A DNA stretch of 64,000 bases, from positions 558,001 to 622,000 of the forward strand of contig CADCXA010000016.1 in the NCBI GenBank assembly GCA_902806565.1. Direction: 5' to 3'. This DNA comes from Hypoxylon rubiginosum. Its lineage: Eukaryota > Ascomycota > Sordariomycetes > Xylariales > Hypoxylaceae. Each line of letters opens with the position of its first letter. Position 1 is the first letter of the stretch. Under the pieces are notes generated by a model, which worked only from the letters and a program-made list of their open reading frames with translations, did not search any database and was not told where the DNA came from. Positions 45,698 through 56,967 of this stretch are shown one piece after another. Both the position numbers and the translations under genes were made by a program.

Positions 45698-48499
45698 GAC
45701 AGGGTAAAGATGGGAAAAGTGAACGGTGTGCGACGGGATGCGTTGTAGCTGACACTTACCAGAACAAGGCCAGTGTGGAGTGGCACTGAGGTTAAAAAGT
45801 CTCGCCTTGGGGAGCCCACCAGCCCACTTGGCCCTTGGACCCACACCATTTACCTCCCCACCCCTGTCCCCCCCTGTCAAGTCCAACCAACTTGCGCTTC
45901 CTACTAAAAGGCTGCATCTTCTATCCGACTTCATCTCATCATTTCTTGGATCTAAAATCTACCCTGTGCCTATGTAGGTAAGGTACCTTACCTCGCCTTA
46001 CCTCATCAACAAAGAAGATCTTGTCCGTCTATACTGATAGCCGTCCTGCTCCAAGCCGATATCTTCCCCTTCTTGGTTAGGGGGTACGGGTATCGAAATG
46101 AATTGAATAAACAGATCGAACAGTAGACATCCCTCTTTTTTTGTGGGATACCCTATTTTTTTTTTGTTGTGTGTTCGGCTTTGCTTGCTTGCTCGCTCGC
46201 TCATTACTCCATGATGCGTTTGTGCTGGCTGGCTGATCGAACGCCTTGGTTCGCCAAGGCAATGGACCATCTATTAAAAGGGAAATAAAACACCCTTTAT
46301 AAGCCATATAACCCATCCCAACACCAACATGGTCGCCGCCTCGTTCACCTCGTTGCGGTCGATACCTCTGGTAGTCGATACCTTAGGGCCTTACTATGTA
46401 GGCATTTGCAGAGGTACCGCGCGTCCCGAAACTTCGAGCTCACCTCATCGGGGCGACTGCGTAGTGTGTAGTGTATGACAGGCAGCATTCCTATCACCTG
46501 TTTATGGGTGGGGAATTGGGCAAGATTGCCCACGAGTCAAGACCGTCCATCCGAGATTTCCAACACAAGCAAGCGCCTCGTTGTCTATCTACCTACCTTT
46601 CTTGCATTAATGTCATAATGGCAACGAAACAAAGCCCACACTACATGACTTACATATCCCCCCATCTTATTTGATACAACGAAATCAATCATGATGAAGA
46701 TAACATTTTATTGCATAAAATAACCCCCCCAAACGGGACATCGATCTCGAAGCTCGTCAACTGCGACAGCCGGGTAGTTTGGCAAGGCCTGGCTGGGTGC
46801 GCCATTGGTGAACCGGGACAAAACGACAGGTATTGAGAAACCCCCACCTCGCGATCTAGTCGCCCAACCACATCGCATGGAGCAGGGATCCCGAATGTCA
46901 CCGCTGTCCAATACTAGAGACAATGCCCAAGACAGCCGAGCTCATAATTCTGCAAAACGTACCGTAGGATCCATTTCATCTAGCGAAATTGTCCGCTTCT
47001 CTGTTGTGGTCAGAAGAAGCTACTTGGGATATAAAATGATCATTCTTGTCCGTGTCCTATACCTGTATGCCTCCAGTTATAGCTGGAATTTTATTGGAAT
47101 AGTACTACTCAGCATAGAGATCCTCTGACATATCTGACATAGGGTTGACGAGGGGGGCGGAACTAGGTACAAGGTGATCCTCATGCATGGAGGAATGATA
47201 CAAGACCAAGACGGCGGAAATAACCTTGTACCTTTGCGAGGAGGTGTTTCTAGATTGCGGAGCAATTCATCAAAAAGGGAAGGGTATGTGTGAGCTGTCT
47301 TCAACCTACCGAATCCAAGCATCAGCATCTATTAGCTAGCAATCTACATAGTCGTTCGGTGCCGTGAAGAGAGACGTGCGTTTTCCGACCCCGAATATTT
47401 AGACGTAGGGTTTACCATATTTGCTTTTCACAATGCAGAAGGCCTCCTTTCTCCCGTCGGTATCCATTTAGTTACGAGGATATAGTCGGCCGTTGGAGGA
47501 GCTTGGCAGCAGCTAGGCCAGCCTTCATCTTAATATCAATCATTTTTGCCCACCTTTACCATCTAACCTCGCTAATTCGAGCATGTTCTCATATATTTCT
47601 TTTATATATAAAAACGGAGATAAGTTATGATGATAAGATGGCGATGCGATAGCATAGGTTACAGCTGGAGCCTGGCGGAATATTTCGTATGCGCAATATG
47701 GCCCTTTTTGCCACTCACATGTAAGTAAGGTAACGAGTACTTATACCTGCCCACCGAATATATATGATCGGAATCCATCCTATTAATACCTCACGTTTTG
47801 AACGGATTATTACTAGGCAGATTTCTATTGAGGAGCGCTGTAAATGATAATGAAATAGCGCTCAGCTATAACCCGGATGCATGCCGGATAACGACAAAGG
47901 AAAATACTTCAAGTTTCGACGTTGGAAGATGACCGACCGACTTTGCCGCACAAGTCCTATTTGAGAATCGGCACGGGCCACTTAAGAAGTCAATCCGAGA
48001 TCCAATGACAAGTCGTAGAATTAGGTTGATGCATGAGTTTCCCTTTTTGGGATTGACGGGCGACAAAGATTACGCGATACCGTACCTGATTATGTCATGG
48101 AAGTGGGGCATCTTTCGCGGAGCCTAGACGCCATTCCCGATGCCTTGGGAGGGTCTTGCGTCGATTGATCCTCCCACTCCACTTGGCATATGCAAGGGCA
48201 TTGACGTTTCTTCGCATTGCAACCACGTGACTTGGTGTTGTTTTCGTGACCAACGCCAGTCTCTCCGTCTTTTTGATACCTACGCCTAGCTCTTTTGATA
48301 TCGGATGATACTATCACGTATAGCTAGGGCTTTTGCATCTTGGGTTAATAGCTACATTTTCCTGTTGAATCGCAGGTTTGGACAAGACATCAAGGCCACC
48401 CTATTTGCTAAATGTGTTAACAGGCTAGACTCTAGAGTATCTATCTATCAATGGCTGTAATGCAGACTACCCATATCTATCAATCAGCCGGCATTGATC

Positions 48500-51400
48500 A
48501 TGGAGCCTCCAAGGGGAATTTGGCATAAGACGACGGTTGAATCAACCACGTTACAGCAGAGAACATTCCATACAACTACTCTTGCAGGCAACAAGCGGCC
48601 TCATACCGACGACACCGGCTCTAGCTACCGGCCTTCTACAGCAGAACGAGCCGTGCAATTTCAAAGAGCATCGACTTTAGGGAGAGAACTTCCTGAATTG
48701 ACTGCTAGTACTATCGAAGCTATTGATTCTGATTCTACTGCGCCAACTTCTGAATACTCCCAGCGTCGGGCCGTCCCAGCTACCCCCACTTCGGCCATTG
48801 ATCGCTCGCTCTCGCTATCCTTTCCAAGATATGGATTACCTGATTCGCTCGTAAATAATTTGACATCCCTCGGCATAAAAGACATCTACCCCTGGCAGAA
48901 GCAATGCCTTTTGGGCCCTGGCCTCCTGAACGGGACCAAGAATTTAGTCTACTCAGCCCCAACAGGAGGTGGCAAATCCTTGGTCGCCGATATTCTAATG
49001 CTGAAGAGAGTTCTCGAGGATAGTGATGCTAAAGCTTTGCTTGTACTTCCGTATGTTGCTTTAGTCCAAGAGAAAGTTCGGTGGCTACGGAGTATCGTCC
49101 ACGGTCTTAGACGAAAATTACCCAGCAACGATGTGCCCGAAAAAGAACAAACTTCCCTCTGGCAAAGACGTGCCGATGAGGATAGTGTCAGAGTCGTTGG
49201 CTTCTTCGGTGGCGGCAAAGTCCGCGCAACATGGTCAGATTTTGATATCGGAGTCTGTACTTTCGAGAAGGTTCGTTATCCATGGCGTTCGTATGACACA
49301 AGCCTAATAATAATGCAGGCAAACACACTCATTAACACTGCCATTACCGAGTGCACTATTACTAAGCTTCGGTCTGTCGTATTGGATGAACTCCATATGG
49401 TAGATGACGATCACCGTGGCTATCTTATGGAACTCATTGCTACAAAACTTCTAAGCCTAGGGCATGAGGTACAGATCGTTGGCATGAGTGCCACGTTACA
49501 GAACATCGACCTATTGTCGCGATGGTTAAATGCGCATACATATTGTACATTCTATCGACCAGTACCGATTGAAGAGCACCTTGTTCATGAGGGTAACATT
49601 TATCCGGCTTCGTCCACCAGTGGCCTCCTCAAGACCGCCAGCCAGCTTGCTTCCGGTTCCAACGCTAGCCAGCTCCAAAACCAGCCCGTGAGAATCGTCC
49701 ATCCTAGCCCACACAAAGAATTCAAAGACCCAGTATTGAATGCTGTTGTGGCATTGGCAATAGAGACAGCTAAATCAGGTTTCGGCGCTCTCGTATTCTG
49801 TAATAGTCGCTGGTTAGTGTAAAATCATCCTGAACTTGGAATCTGTGCTTTTCTGCTCAATATTTCATTGCCGAGAAAAAGCTAATGCGTTCGTAGTATG
49901 TTGTAGCTCCCTTCGTTCCCAAGCTTCATTCACCTCAAATACGGAATTTCTACGAGAAGTACGGGTACAGATATAAGTTGAAGTAAGCTAACCCTATGGT
50001 AGATGGCTGTGAGTCTAATGCACGGCTTATTAGTCGTGCTCTACGCAATAGTTCGCTCGATCCAACGATACTCGAGAAAAGATTAGACCTTTTGGCAGAT
50101 CTGCGTAGTCTAAGCACAGGACTCGACCCAAATTTGGCAGAGACAATACCATCCGGGGTTGCGTTTCATCATGCTGGGTTAACAACGGAAGAACGTGATC
50201 TGATCGCCAATGCTTACGATAACGGTGTGCTGAAAATTTTGACAGCAACTTGCAGTCTCGCTGCTGGTATCAATCTTCCAGCGCGAAGAGTTATACTCCA
50301 CAATGCACGAATGGGCCGAGATTTAATCGGACCCTCTATGCTACGCCAGATGCGCGGCCGTGCAGGGAGAAAGGGAAAGGATGAGATTGGAGAGACTTAC
50401 CTGTGTTGTCGGAAGGATGATTTAAAAGACGTCGTTGAGCTCATGCATGCCGAATTACCTGAAATCTCGAGCGGACTCACAACGGATAGGCATCGCATAC
50501 AACGAGCGTTACTGGAAGTCATCGCCATAAGGCTGGCGAATTCAAGAGATACTGTTCTTGACTACATCCAGCGGACTCTACTGAACCTATCCATTGCGCC
50601 CGACATCATCGAAGCCCATGTAGAGTCTAGCCTACGTGACTTAACTGAGATGGAGTTTATCCAGTCCGAGTCCGACCTTTATACTGCGACACAGCTGGGT
50701 AAGGCGGTCGTTGCTTCATCACTAGAACCAGAGGACGGCGCCTTCGTCCATCGCGAAATGCAGCGCGCACTACGTGCTTTCGTTATGGATGGAGAAATGC
50801 GTAAGTCAATTCCCTAGTTCAATTTGTCATTACTCGTTTCGCGCCCTTCCGGTAGCGAACGCCGTGTTGAGGCTTCAACATAGTGTAGTATAGTTCTCTT
50901 TGCTTCATTTTTCTTCAATGGTTGAAGAGTCATTTTAGTACAACTACTCACCATGTCATCTTAGATGTTCTATACATGTTTACGCCAGTACATGACTTAT
51001 CTGTCTCTGTCAACTGGCAAGTCTTTAGGTCGGAAATGGAGCGCCTCGACGATAGCGGACTTCGTGTTATGACCTTCCTCGGTCTTAAACCGACACAAGT
51101 AAATAAGATGTAAGCGAGTAAATCGATGTACTTTGGGACGTCCATGCTAATTTATCGCAGGGCCCAAGGTGGAAATCTTAAAGAAACCACACCAGAAGAA
51201 AAGGAGACTGCCCGCATTTACCGGCGGTTCTACCTTGCTCTTCAATTAAGAGACATATGTAACGAGATGCCAGTTCATATGGTCTCTCGTAAGTACGATG
51301 TGCCACGGGGCGCTGTCCAGACGCTCGGGCAGACGTGCCAAGGATTTGCTGCCGGGAGTGAGTACAACTTCGGGCTTGAAGTCATCTACGACACCCCTAA

Positions 51401-51996
51401 GGTAGTTCTGGTACTGACTTTATCCGGTATAGTGATCAAATTTTGCGAGCAAATGAACTGGGGGTATGTTTGATACGACTTTGACATTTGAGGCTGCGCT
51501 TTAGTCATACTTTACACCTTAAGTCGGGCTCGAGACTAACTAATCGTGCGATCAGGGCAATGGCAGCTATTCTTGACCATTTTTCGGACAGACTAAATGC
51601 AGGAGCTAAGTCAGACTTGTTAGCCTTAGCAAAGGTTACGTTCATCAAGAGCCGCACAGCGAGGGTCTTCTACGAGAACGGATTTAAAACGGTGGCAGCA
51701 ATCGCAAATGCGGATCCCAAGGAACTCGTACCGGTCCTTATGCAGGTCCGTAACAACAAAAATGCCAGCCGTGTTAAAGAAGGCGAACTAACAAGGCTTA
51801 AAGGCACAACCAAGCAAAGTAAGACTCAAGACGAAGGACGAGCAGAAGTACGAGGAAAAGCTCCTAGCCAAGGCGAAAGTAATTGCAGACTCAGCGAACA
51901 GGCTGTGGCGTACGCACATGACCCCACTTCCGTTGAAGCACAGCGACTAACGCTTATACAGAAATGGAGATGATGCAGCAGGTTTATGAGGAGTAG
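48500..51996 (+). CDS. HELQ-like superfamily 2 DNA helicase (Pol theta helicase/Hel308 family)
   Basis: The proposed exons are 48500-49270, 49319-49812, 50003-50800, 50965-51109, 51161-51357, 51433-51463, 51556-51745, 51804-51909 and 51962-51996, about 920 residues. Motifs: YPWQKQCL (Q-motif region), Walker A SAPTGGGKS (Lys 159), LPYVALVQEK, DELH box in VVLDELHMVDD, MSATLQN, FCNSR, FHHAGLT, ATCSLAAGINLPARRVI and QMRGRAGRKG. The ratchet domain then continues through KFCEQMNWGAMAAILDHFSD and a helix-hairpin-helix-like FIKSRTARVFYENGFKTVAA. There is no polymerase domain, so it is HELQ rather than Pol theta. HELQ acts at stalled forks and in crosslink repair and strand annealing. The junction after 49812 does not close in frame with canonical sites, so that exon pair is provisional. 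Introns at 49271-49318 and 51358-51432 lack stops in frame. Confidence 0.85.
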
Positions 51997-52802
51997 GCAA
52001 ACGCCTGCGTTTACCCCAACTAGCCAACCAACCAACTCGCCTTCTACTCTGCCTCAACCCGTGCCTTGTATTCGGTACGCAACCCTGCCTCCTTCAACCG
52101 AAAGATCTCTGATACCCTGTTGAATGGTTTCGGTTGAATCGAGGTCGATAGACTATCGTAAAGCTACTGATGGTCATTGTCGGCCTCAGTCACTGTGGTC
52201 CTATCCCTGAGACAGGTCGAGGATCTATTGCGAGTAGCGGAGCACTATATGTAGATGATCTTCGATACTGACAGTGTGCAAGGTTGAATACAGATTCACA
52301 GCCACTGTGTTTCTCGCCTTGGCTGCTTCAGCCACTCGCAGGGATGGTATATGTCTCAACATTAGCAAATCGCTGCAAGCCAACCCTGTTCTTGTGTTGA
52401 GCACTACACCCCCTCGTGATTCCGCATTCAGGTATGGCGAGCATTTCGAGCATTCTTGGCACTGCCTCTAGTGTGCATAATGCCGTTCGAGCTTGTAGTG
52501 TACGCGCACGAGGCGCCTAAGATACGGCTGAGCTCCTGTAGTACACCTACTTCTGGTGCAGTCCCAGGCCCTTCTATATTTGATTGCCTAGGTAGTTATC
52601 GGTAATAACCAATTGATACGTGTAGAAGGCGACACAAGCGACTCGCCCAGCTAGTTCTATAGCTAGTTCAAGTATTTCTTTGTGTCCAAAGCTTTTAGCT
52701 GAATATCCCTTTGTCCAGCGATACTTTATCGGCGTCTACCCATCTTAAGGACTCCAAATTTTTGGGGTTTCACGCCGGCCAAGCGGTAGCCTTCCCTTCA
52801 CA
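51997..52802. other. Intergenic between HELQ and the BTB gene
   Basis: About 800 bases of unique sequence. It includes ATGTAGATGATCTTCG-like AT-rich DNA and TTGCCTAGGTAGTTA near 52585. No coding frame or RNA gene is supported. Confidence 0.5.
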
Positions 52803-54519
52803 ATGGCCCCGGGTATGGCTCGACCGGATAACGCTGGTGAGGGACCTAGCAGGTTAAGCACAGGAGCAATGACGCTAGGTGATGCCATGAGAGCACCATC
52901 CATCAACCCACCGGGTGTAGTCGTACTAGACACGATGCACGGCGAAGGAGATGATGCCGCCGAAGTCCTGGATCCAAAAGAAGATCTCTGGCTATCTTCA
53001 GCCGATGGGTAAGGATGATTCAATCTAATATGTTATACCGATAATCCCCTCCCGTGTAAAGACACATTGATGGTAGCGCTAGCTATGCCTACATCTTAGG
53101 GCTTGCGAGCTTTGACTGCAGAACTTGATTTTCGATTTTTATATCCTTTAGCTCAGTTTAATCCAGATATCAACATCCATCGTCCACCAACTCTGCTCGA
53201 TAGTTAGCATAGCTAAATCATATTACAGACGATTCAACAGTCCGATAGTTCCACTCCGTGTTGGTACAGCTCCGGAGTGCGAAACATTTTACGTCAGTCG
53301 TATCACTATCAAATAAAGGCTTGTAATTACTGAACAGTCTCAGGTACATAAGAGTGTTCTCTTGAAAGCAGAATTCTTCAGGAGGGCTTTATGTGGCGAA
53401 TTCAGAGAGTCGGAAGCCCAGGCTATCGATCTCCCAGAAGAAAGCCCGGCGATATTTCATTTCGTCGTAGCTTTCCTCTACGAGAATAAATATGTCCCAA
53501 TCAGACCAGCCGCAGCAGTGCTCAGTATGATATCAGACTCCAACCTGATACTTTATCTCATCTAATTAGAAACAGTTCCCGATGACCTGGCAAGGCCTCG
53601 TCAGGGAGAAGACGACCATGCCGGCTCGGATTCTGACTCTAGCTTGAGTAACCTCAGCGAGTCTTCTACGGCCCAGACCCAGAGGCGACGCGACAGGAGA
53701 CGAAGGCGCGCGGACCGCCACTGGGACAGGATGAGGCGGAAACATCCCGGAGCGCACCGGCTGGGCTGCGCCTGTCGGCAGTGTTTTACAAGAGGCGGCC
53801 CTCCCTGTTGGAATTGCGCCGCGCCTCGTTTCCCCCCGCAGCCGAACGTCCCGATGCACGTAGACATGCCTCCGGGAATCGTCGTCATGAACGCGGACCC
53901 CCCGCGGCCGCACAACCGGCGGCGTCGGCCGAACCGGCATCGACCGCAATCCCCTCCGCTGCCGCCTCCGGGCGGTGGCGGCGGCGGTAGTGGGAGCAAC
54001 AGCAATAGCAACAGCGCCGACAGGGGCGATCGCATCCACGGCCAGGACCTCAACACCTGGCTCCTGACCTACGAGCTGAACATCGACGTGTACATCTGCG
54101 CGAACAAGTTCCTCCTGGACGACTTCAAGCGGGCCGTCGCGCGCGTGTGCATCGACCAGCTGGAGACGGCCGGGGCGGACGCGGCGCAGGTGGAAGTGCT
54201 GCACCTGTGCGCGAAGCTGTACCAGGGCCTGCCCGAGTCGGACCCCCTGCTGCGGATGGTGCTCGCGCGCGCCGGCTTCCTGAACCCGCACCTCTGGCGC
54301 CGGGCGCCCGAGGACACGGCCGACTTCTTCCACGCCCACCCCGAGGTCGCCGCCCTCATGTTCAAGGAGACGCTCGTCCGCCGCGAGCTCGAGCACGACG
54401 AGCTGCCCGCCATGGAGCGGCCCGTACTCCCGCAGCAGCCGCCGCCGCCGATGACGTTCCCGCGCAACGACCCCCGGGCTTTCCTGGGCGCGCGGGGGTG
54501 GGCTAGGGGGGATTTTTGA
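52803..54519 (+). CDS. BTB/POZ domain protein
   Basis: Exons 52803-53008, 53229-53292, 53344-53524 and 53576-54519 give 464 residues. The BTB fold is assembled from three exons: SPIVPLRVGTAPECETFYVHKSVLL then KAEFFRRALCGEFRESE, a typical BTB alpha1-beta pattern, and IDLPEESPAIFHFVVAFLYE. A long low-complexity insert, basic and rich in Arg, Pro and poly-Gly (about residues 170-300), separates it from the end of the domain and a BACK-like helical part (ICANKFLLDDFKRAVA). BTB proteins are protein-interaction adaptors, some of them for cullin-3 ligases; no catalytic domain is present and the partner is unknown. The first intron (220 nt) is long for this window. The last exon is strongly GC-rich. 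Convergent with the peptidase gene. Exon joins rest on phase and BTB pattern. Confidence 0.85.
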
Positions 54520-54836
54520 GGGAGGGGGGTGGACGGGTTTATGGTGGTAAGGCTCTTTCTTACGTGACTCTTCTGCGGAAGAGTAGGGGGTACTCGACGG
54601 GAATGTGCAATCAGGTGGTTTTGGGAAATGTACGGCAGCGGACATCGGGGTGGGAGGATATTTCAACGGGATTACCAGGGGACATAATATTTTTGGTCTT
54701 CACTTTTTGTTTTTTTTATCTTCAATTGGCAGATTGCTACGACTTTCTTTTCTAATCTATTCCCGACTTTGGAAACTAAAACTGAGGCTTTGCTTGCCGT
54801 ACATCTAATCTGTCATCGTGTCGTCGTCGTCGTCTT
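54520..54836. other. Convergent 3' regions of the BTB and peptidase genes
   Basis: A 317-base gap, T-rich near 54700-54760, presumably the two transcript ends. No other feature seen. Confidence 0.5.
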
Positions 54837-56315
54837 TCAGTCGATGGTGTCGTCGCGCAGCTTGAGCAGCTGGGGTATCACGTCGTCCGGGTTCGAGCGG
54901 AGCGCGTTGTGGAACAGGACGTTGGTCTCGAACACCTTGATGCCCCGGATCCTCGAGGCCGTGACCCGCGCCAGGTCGGGGTCGACGTACATGTCGTTGT
55001 AGCTCGCCGCGTAGACGGGCACCTCGTTCCTGCCCAGCTGCCGCATGTCGTACAGAGGTGCCCACCCGTCGAACTCGGCCAGTATGTCGGCGACCTCCTT
55101 GAGCTGGATGAGCTCGGAGCACGTCTCGAAGTGGAAGGGGTAGATCATCTCGCCGGAGAAGTACAGCGGCTTCTCGCCTAGGCTCGCGGGCCCGGCCCAG
55201 TCCGCCTGTAGCCACTGGTACTCCTCTAGCGACTGGCCCACGCGCTCGGCCGCCCACCTCCCCGCCACGCCCGGCCCGTAGCACCAGCAAGGCTCGTGCA
55301 GCAGCGTGTATATCGGCGCCGTGTCCCACACGTTGTCCTGCTCTAGCTCGTTCAGGGTGTAGCGCGTGAATTTGCCGAACTGATCTAGATCCGCTTTCAT
55401 CCTCGTCACGTAGCTATGGACCCTATCGACGCCCCCGTGCGCGCCAAAGTTCAGGCCGACCGTCATCAGCCGCCTAACTGTTAAGAAACCGCCGGCAGGC
55501 AGAGGGACGCCCTTCTCGCCGCCGAGCTCAATGATCTTTTCCGCGATCCACTTGACCGCGGCGACGTCCCCCGGAAACTTCTTGTAGTAGGCCTGGTTCC
55601 GCGCTATGCATCTCCGATACGTGGCCTGGTATACATCGCCCGGCCCCTTATCCAGGGCGGCGAGCCCCCCGGTGATGAAGCATTCTCGGAGACCCTCGGG
55701 CGCGAAGGAGAGGTAGGTCAGGGTCATCATGCCGCCGAAGGACTGGCCGAAGGTGCTCCATTTCTTCTTCTCCGCGGGGTAGTCCTTGGTTAGGCAGAGA
55801 CGGACGGCTTCGCTGTCCTTGACGAGCGTGTCGGCCCTGAAGAACTTGAGATAATCGGCCTGCTCTTGGGGGCTGCCGATTGTTTCGAGCGTGTTTGCGG
55901 AGATGGTGCTGCTAAGTCCCGTGCCTCGCTGGTCTAGCATAAGTAGCTCGTAGCCTCTGTCCAGCATGTACTTGGATAAGGGGGAGTCCTGAGGCGCAGA
56001 TGTGCCCATCCCGGGACCGCCTTGGAGGTAGACAAGGTAGGGTCTCTGCTCGACCTCGGATGGAGAAGGCTCGACAATCGGCCTCTCGTATTTGATGGCA
56101 CTTCTCGCAAACAGCTTCAGTTTGGTGGTGCCGTCCGGATTATCATGGTCCAACGGAACCTCGAACCAGAACTCCTTCACGAGCAGCTTGCCTAGCGCGG
56201 GGGCACGTTAATCGGTGCAAGAGACTATCGAAAGCCACCAACTTATATGTACGGGCTCACCTGGTACGAGGTACGGCTTGCTCTGGGACACGAGACGAGC
56301 AACGACTGGAGCCAT
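54837..56315 (-). CDS. Proline iminopeptidase-type alpha/beta hydrolase (peptidase family S33)
   Basis: Exon 1, 56315-56261, codes MAPVVARLVSQSKPYLVPG and is joined by a 69-nt intron (donor GTGAGC, acceptor GCTAG) to exon 2, 56191-54837; total 469 residues. The oxyanion motif is GGPG (about residues 76-79), followed by LDQRGTG, the family signature. The nucleophile is Ser 169 in GQSFGG. The acid is probably the Asp of SYNDMYVDPD near 414 and the base the His of LFHNAL near 446. A cap domain of helices lies between. These enzymes release N-terminal proline from peptides. No signal peptide is convincing, so it is probably cytosolic. It is typical of fungal S33 prolyl aminopeptidases, about 450-480 residues. 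Convergent with the BTB gene. Confidence 0.92.
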
Positions 56316-56967
56316 GGCTGTTTCTTATTTCGTACAGCTTCACTCAACGACTCAACGAACAACAAAAATAAATGGTGCAACGTTGGGATTCACTCGTAGG
56401 GAGGAATATTGGTTTAGGCGGGGAAGAGCTTCATGTCAAGGGAGGTGGAGCTTTTGATTATAATGGATATCTACAGGTACGATAGCTTTTAGACACTTGA
56501 GCTCTAGAGTAGTAGTACTTGATGTATTGTATTGTATCGCATTGCATTGACTGTAGATTGGCATAATCTGTATACAGTATACCTTATGTATACGTCTTGC
56601 TATAGGCACGCTTATTAAGAGTTATGGTCTAGCTCAAAGTGTGAACGAAGCTGCGAAGGAGGGAGATATTTGCACGCTAATACGCTAAAATATTAGTATG
56701 CCCCGATGCCCATAAAATGTTGTAATAAATACCAGGTAGGCAGGTCCAATGATCATCCCAGGAGTGTATTCCCCGCCGCGCTTCGGAGGTCGGCCCCAAT
56801 CGGTATTTTTTCAACCCATTCCACCATTTATCATTCGAGATTTCAGATCCTGCAACTTTTCTTCAGCACCTCAGCTGCTCTTCCTTCTGTCTTCTGTACT
56901 TATAACTTATATCTTGTAATTCACCACCCAACACTCCTTTCCCCCCCTAAACAACTCGCAGCAGGAT
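56316..56967. promoter_or_regulatory. Divergent upstream region of the peptidase and CP-motif genes
   Basis: About 650 bases between two divergent start codons. The right end (56840-56960) is a C/T-rich leader. No coding frame is accepted. Confidence 0.45.

Larger units (their letters stand above)
43962..48499. other. Gene desert of 4.5 kb between SNT2 and HELQ
   Basis: The SNT2 promoter and a pyrimidine-rich leader (coding strand, about 44560-44240) occupy the left part. Several short tandem repeats follow (44486-44512, 44972-45007, 45668-45697), then AT-rich unique DNA. No frame with conserved content was found on either strand, nor a tRNA. The right end holds the HELQ promoter. Both flanking genes read away from the gap. 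Confidence 0.5.

Noticed and set aside
49897..49983. 28-codon open stretch inside the problematic HELQ intron (YVVAPFVPKLHS...)
   Set aside because: It ends in TAA and cannot be joined to the next exon in the right phase, and it does not resemble the helicase family.
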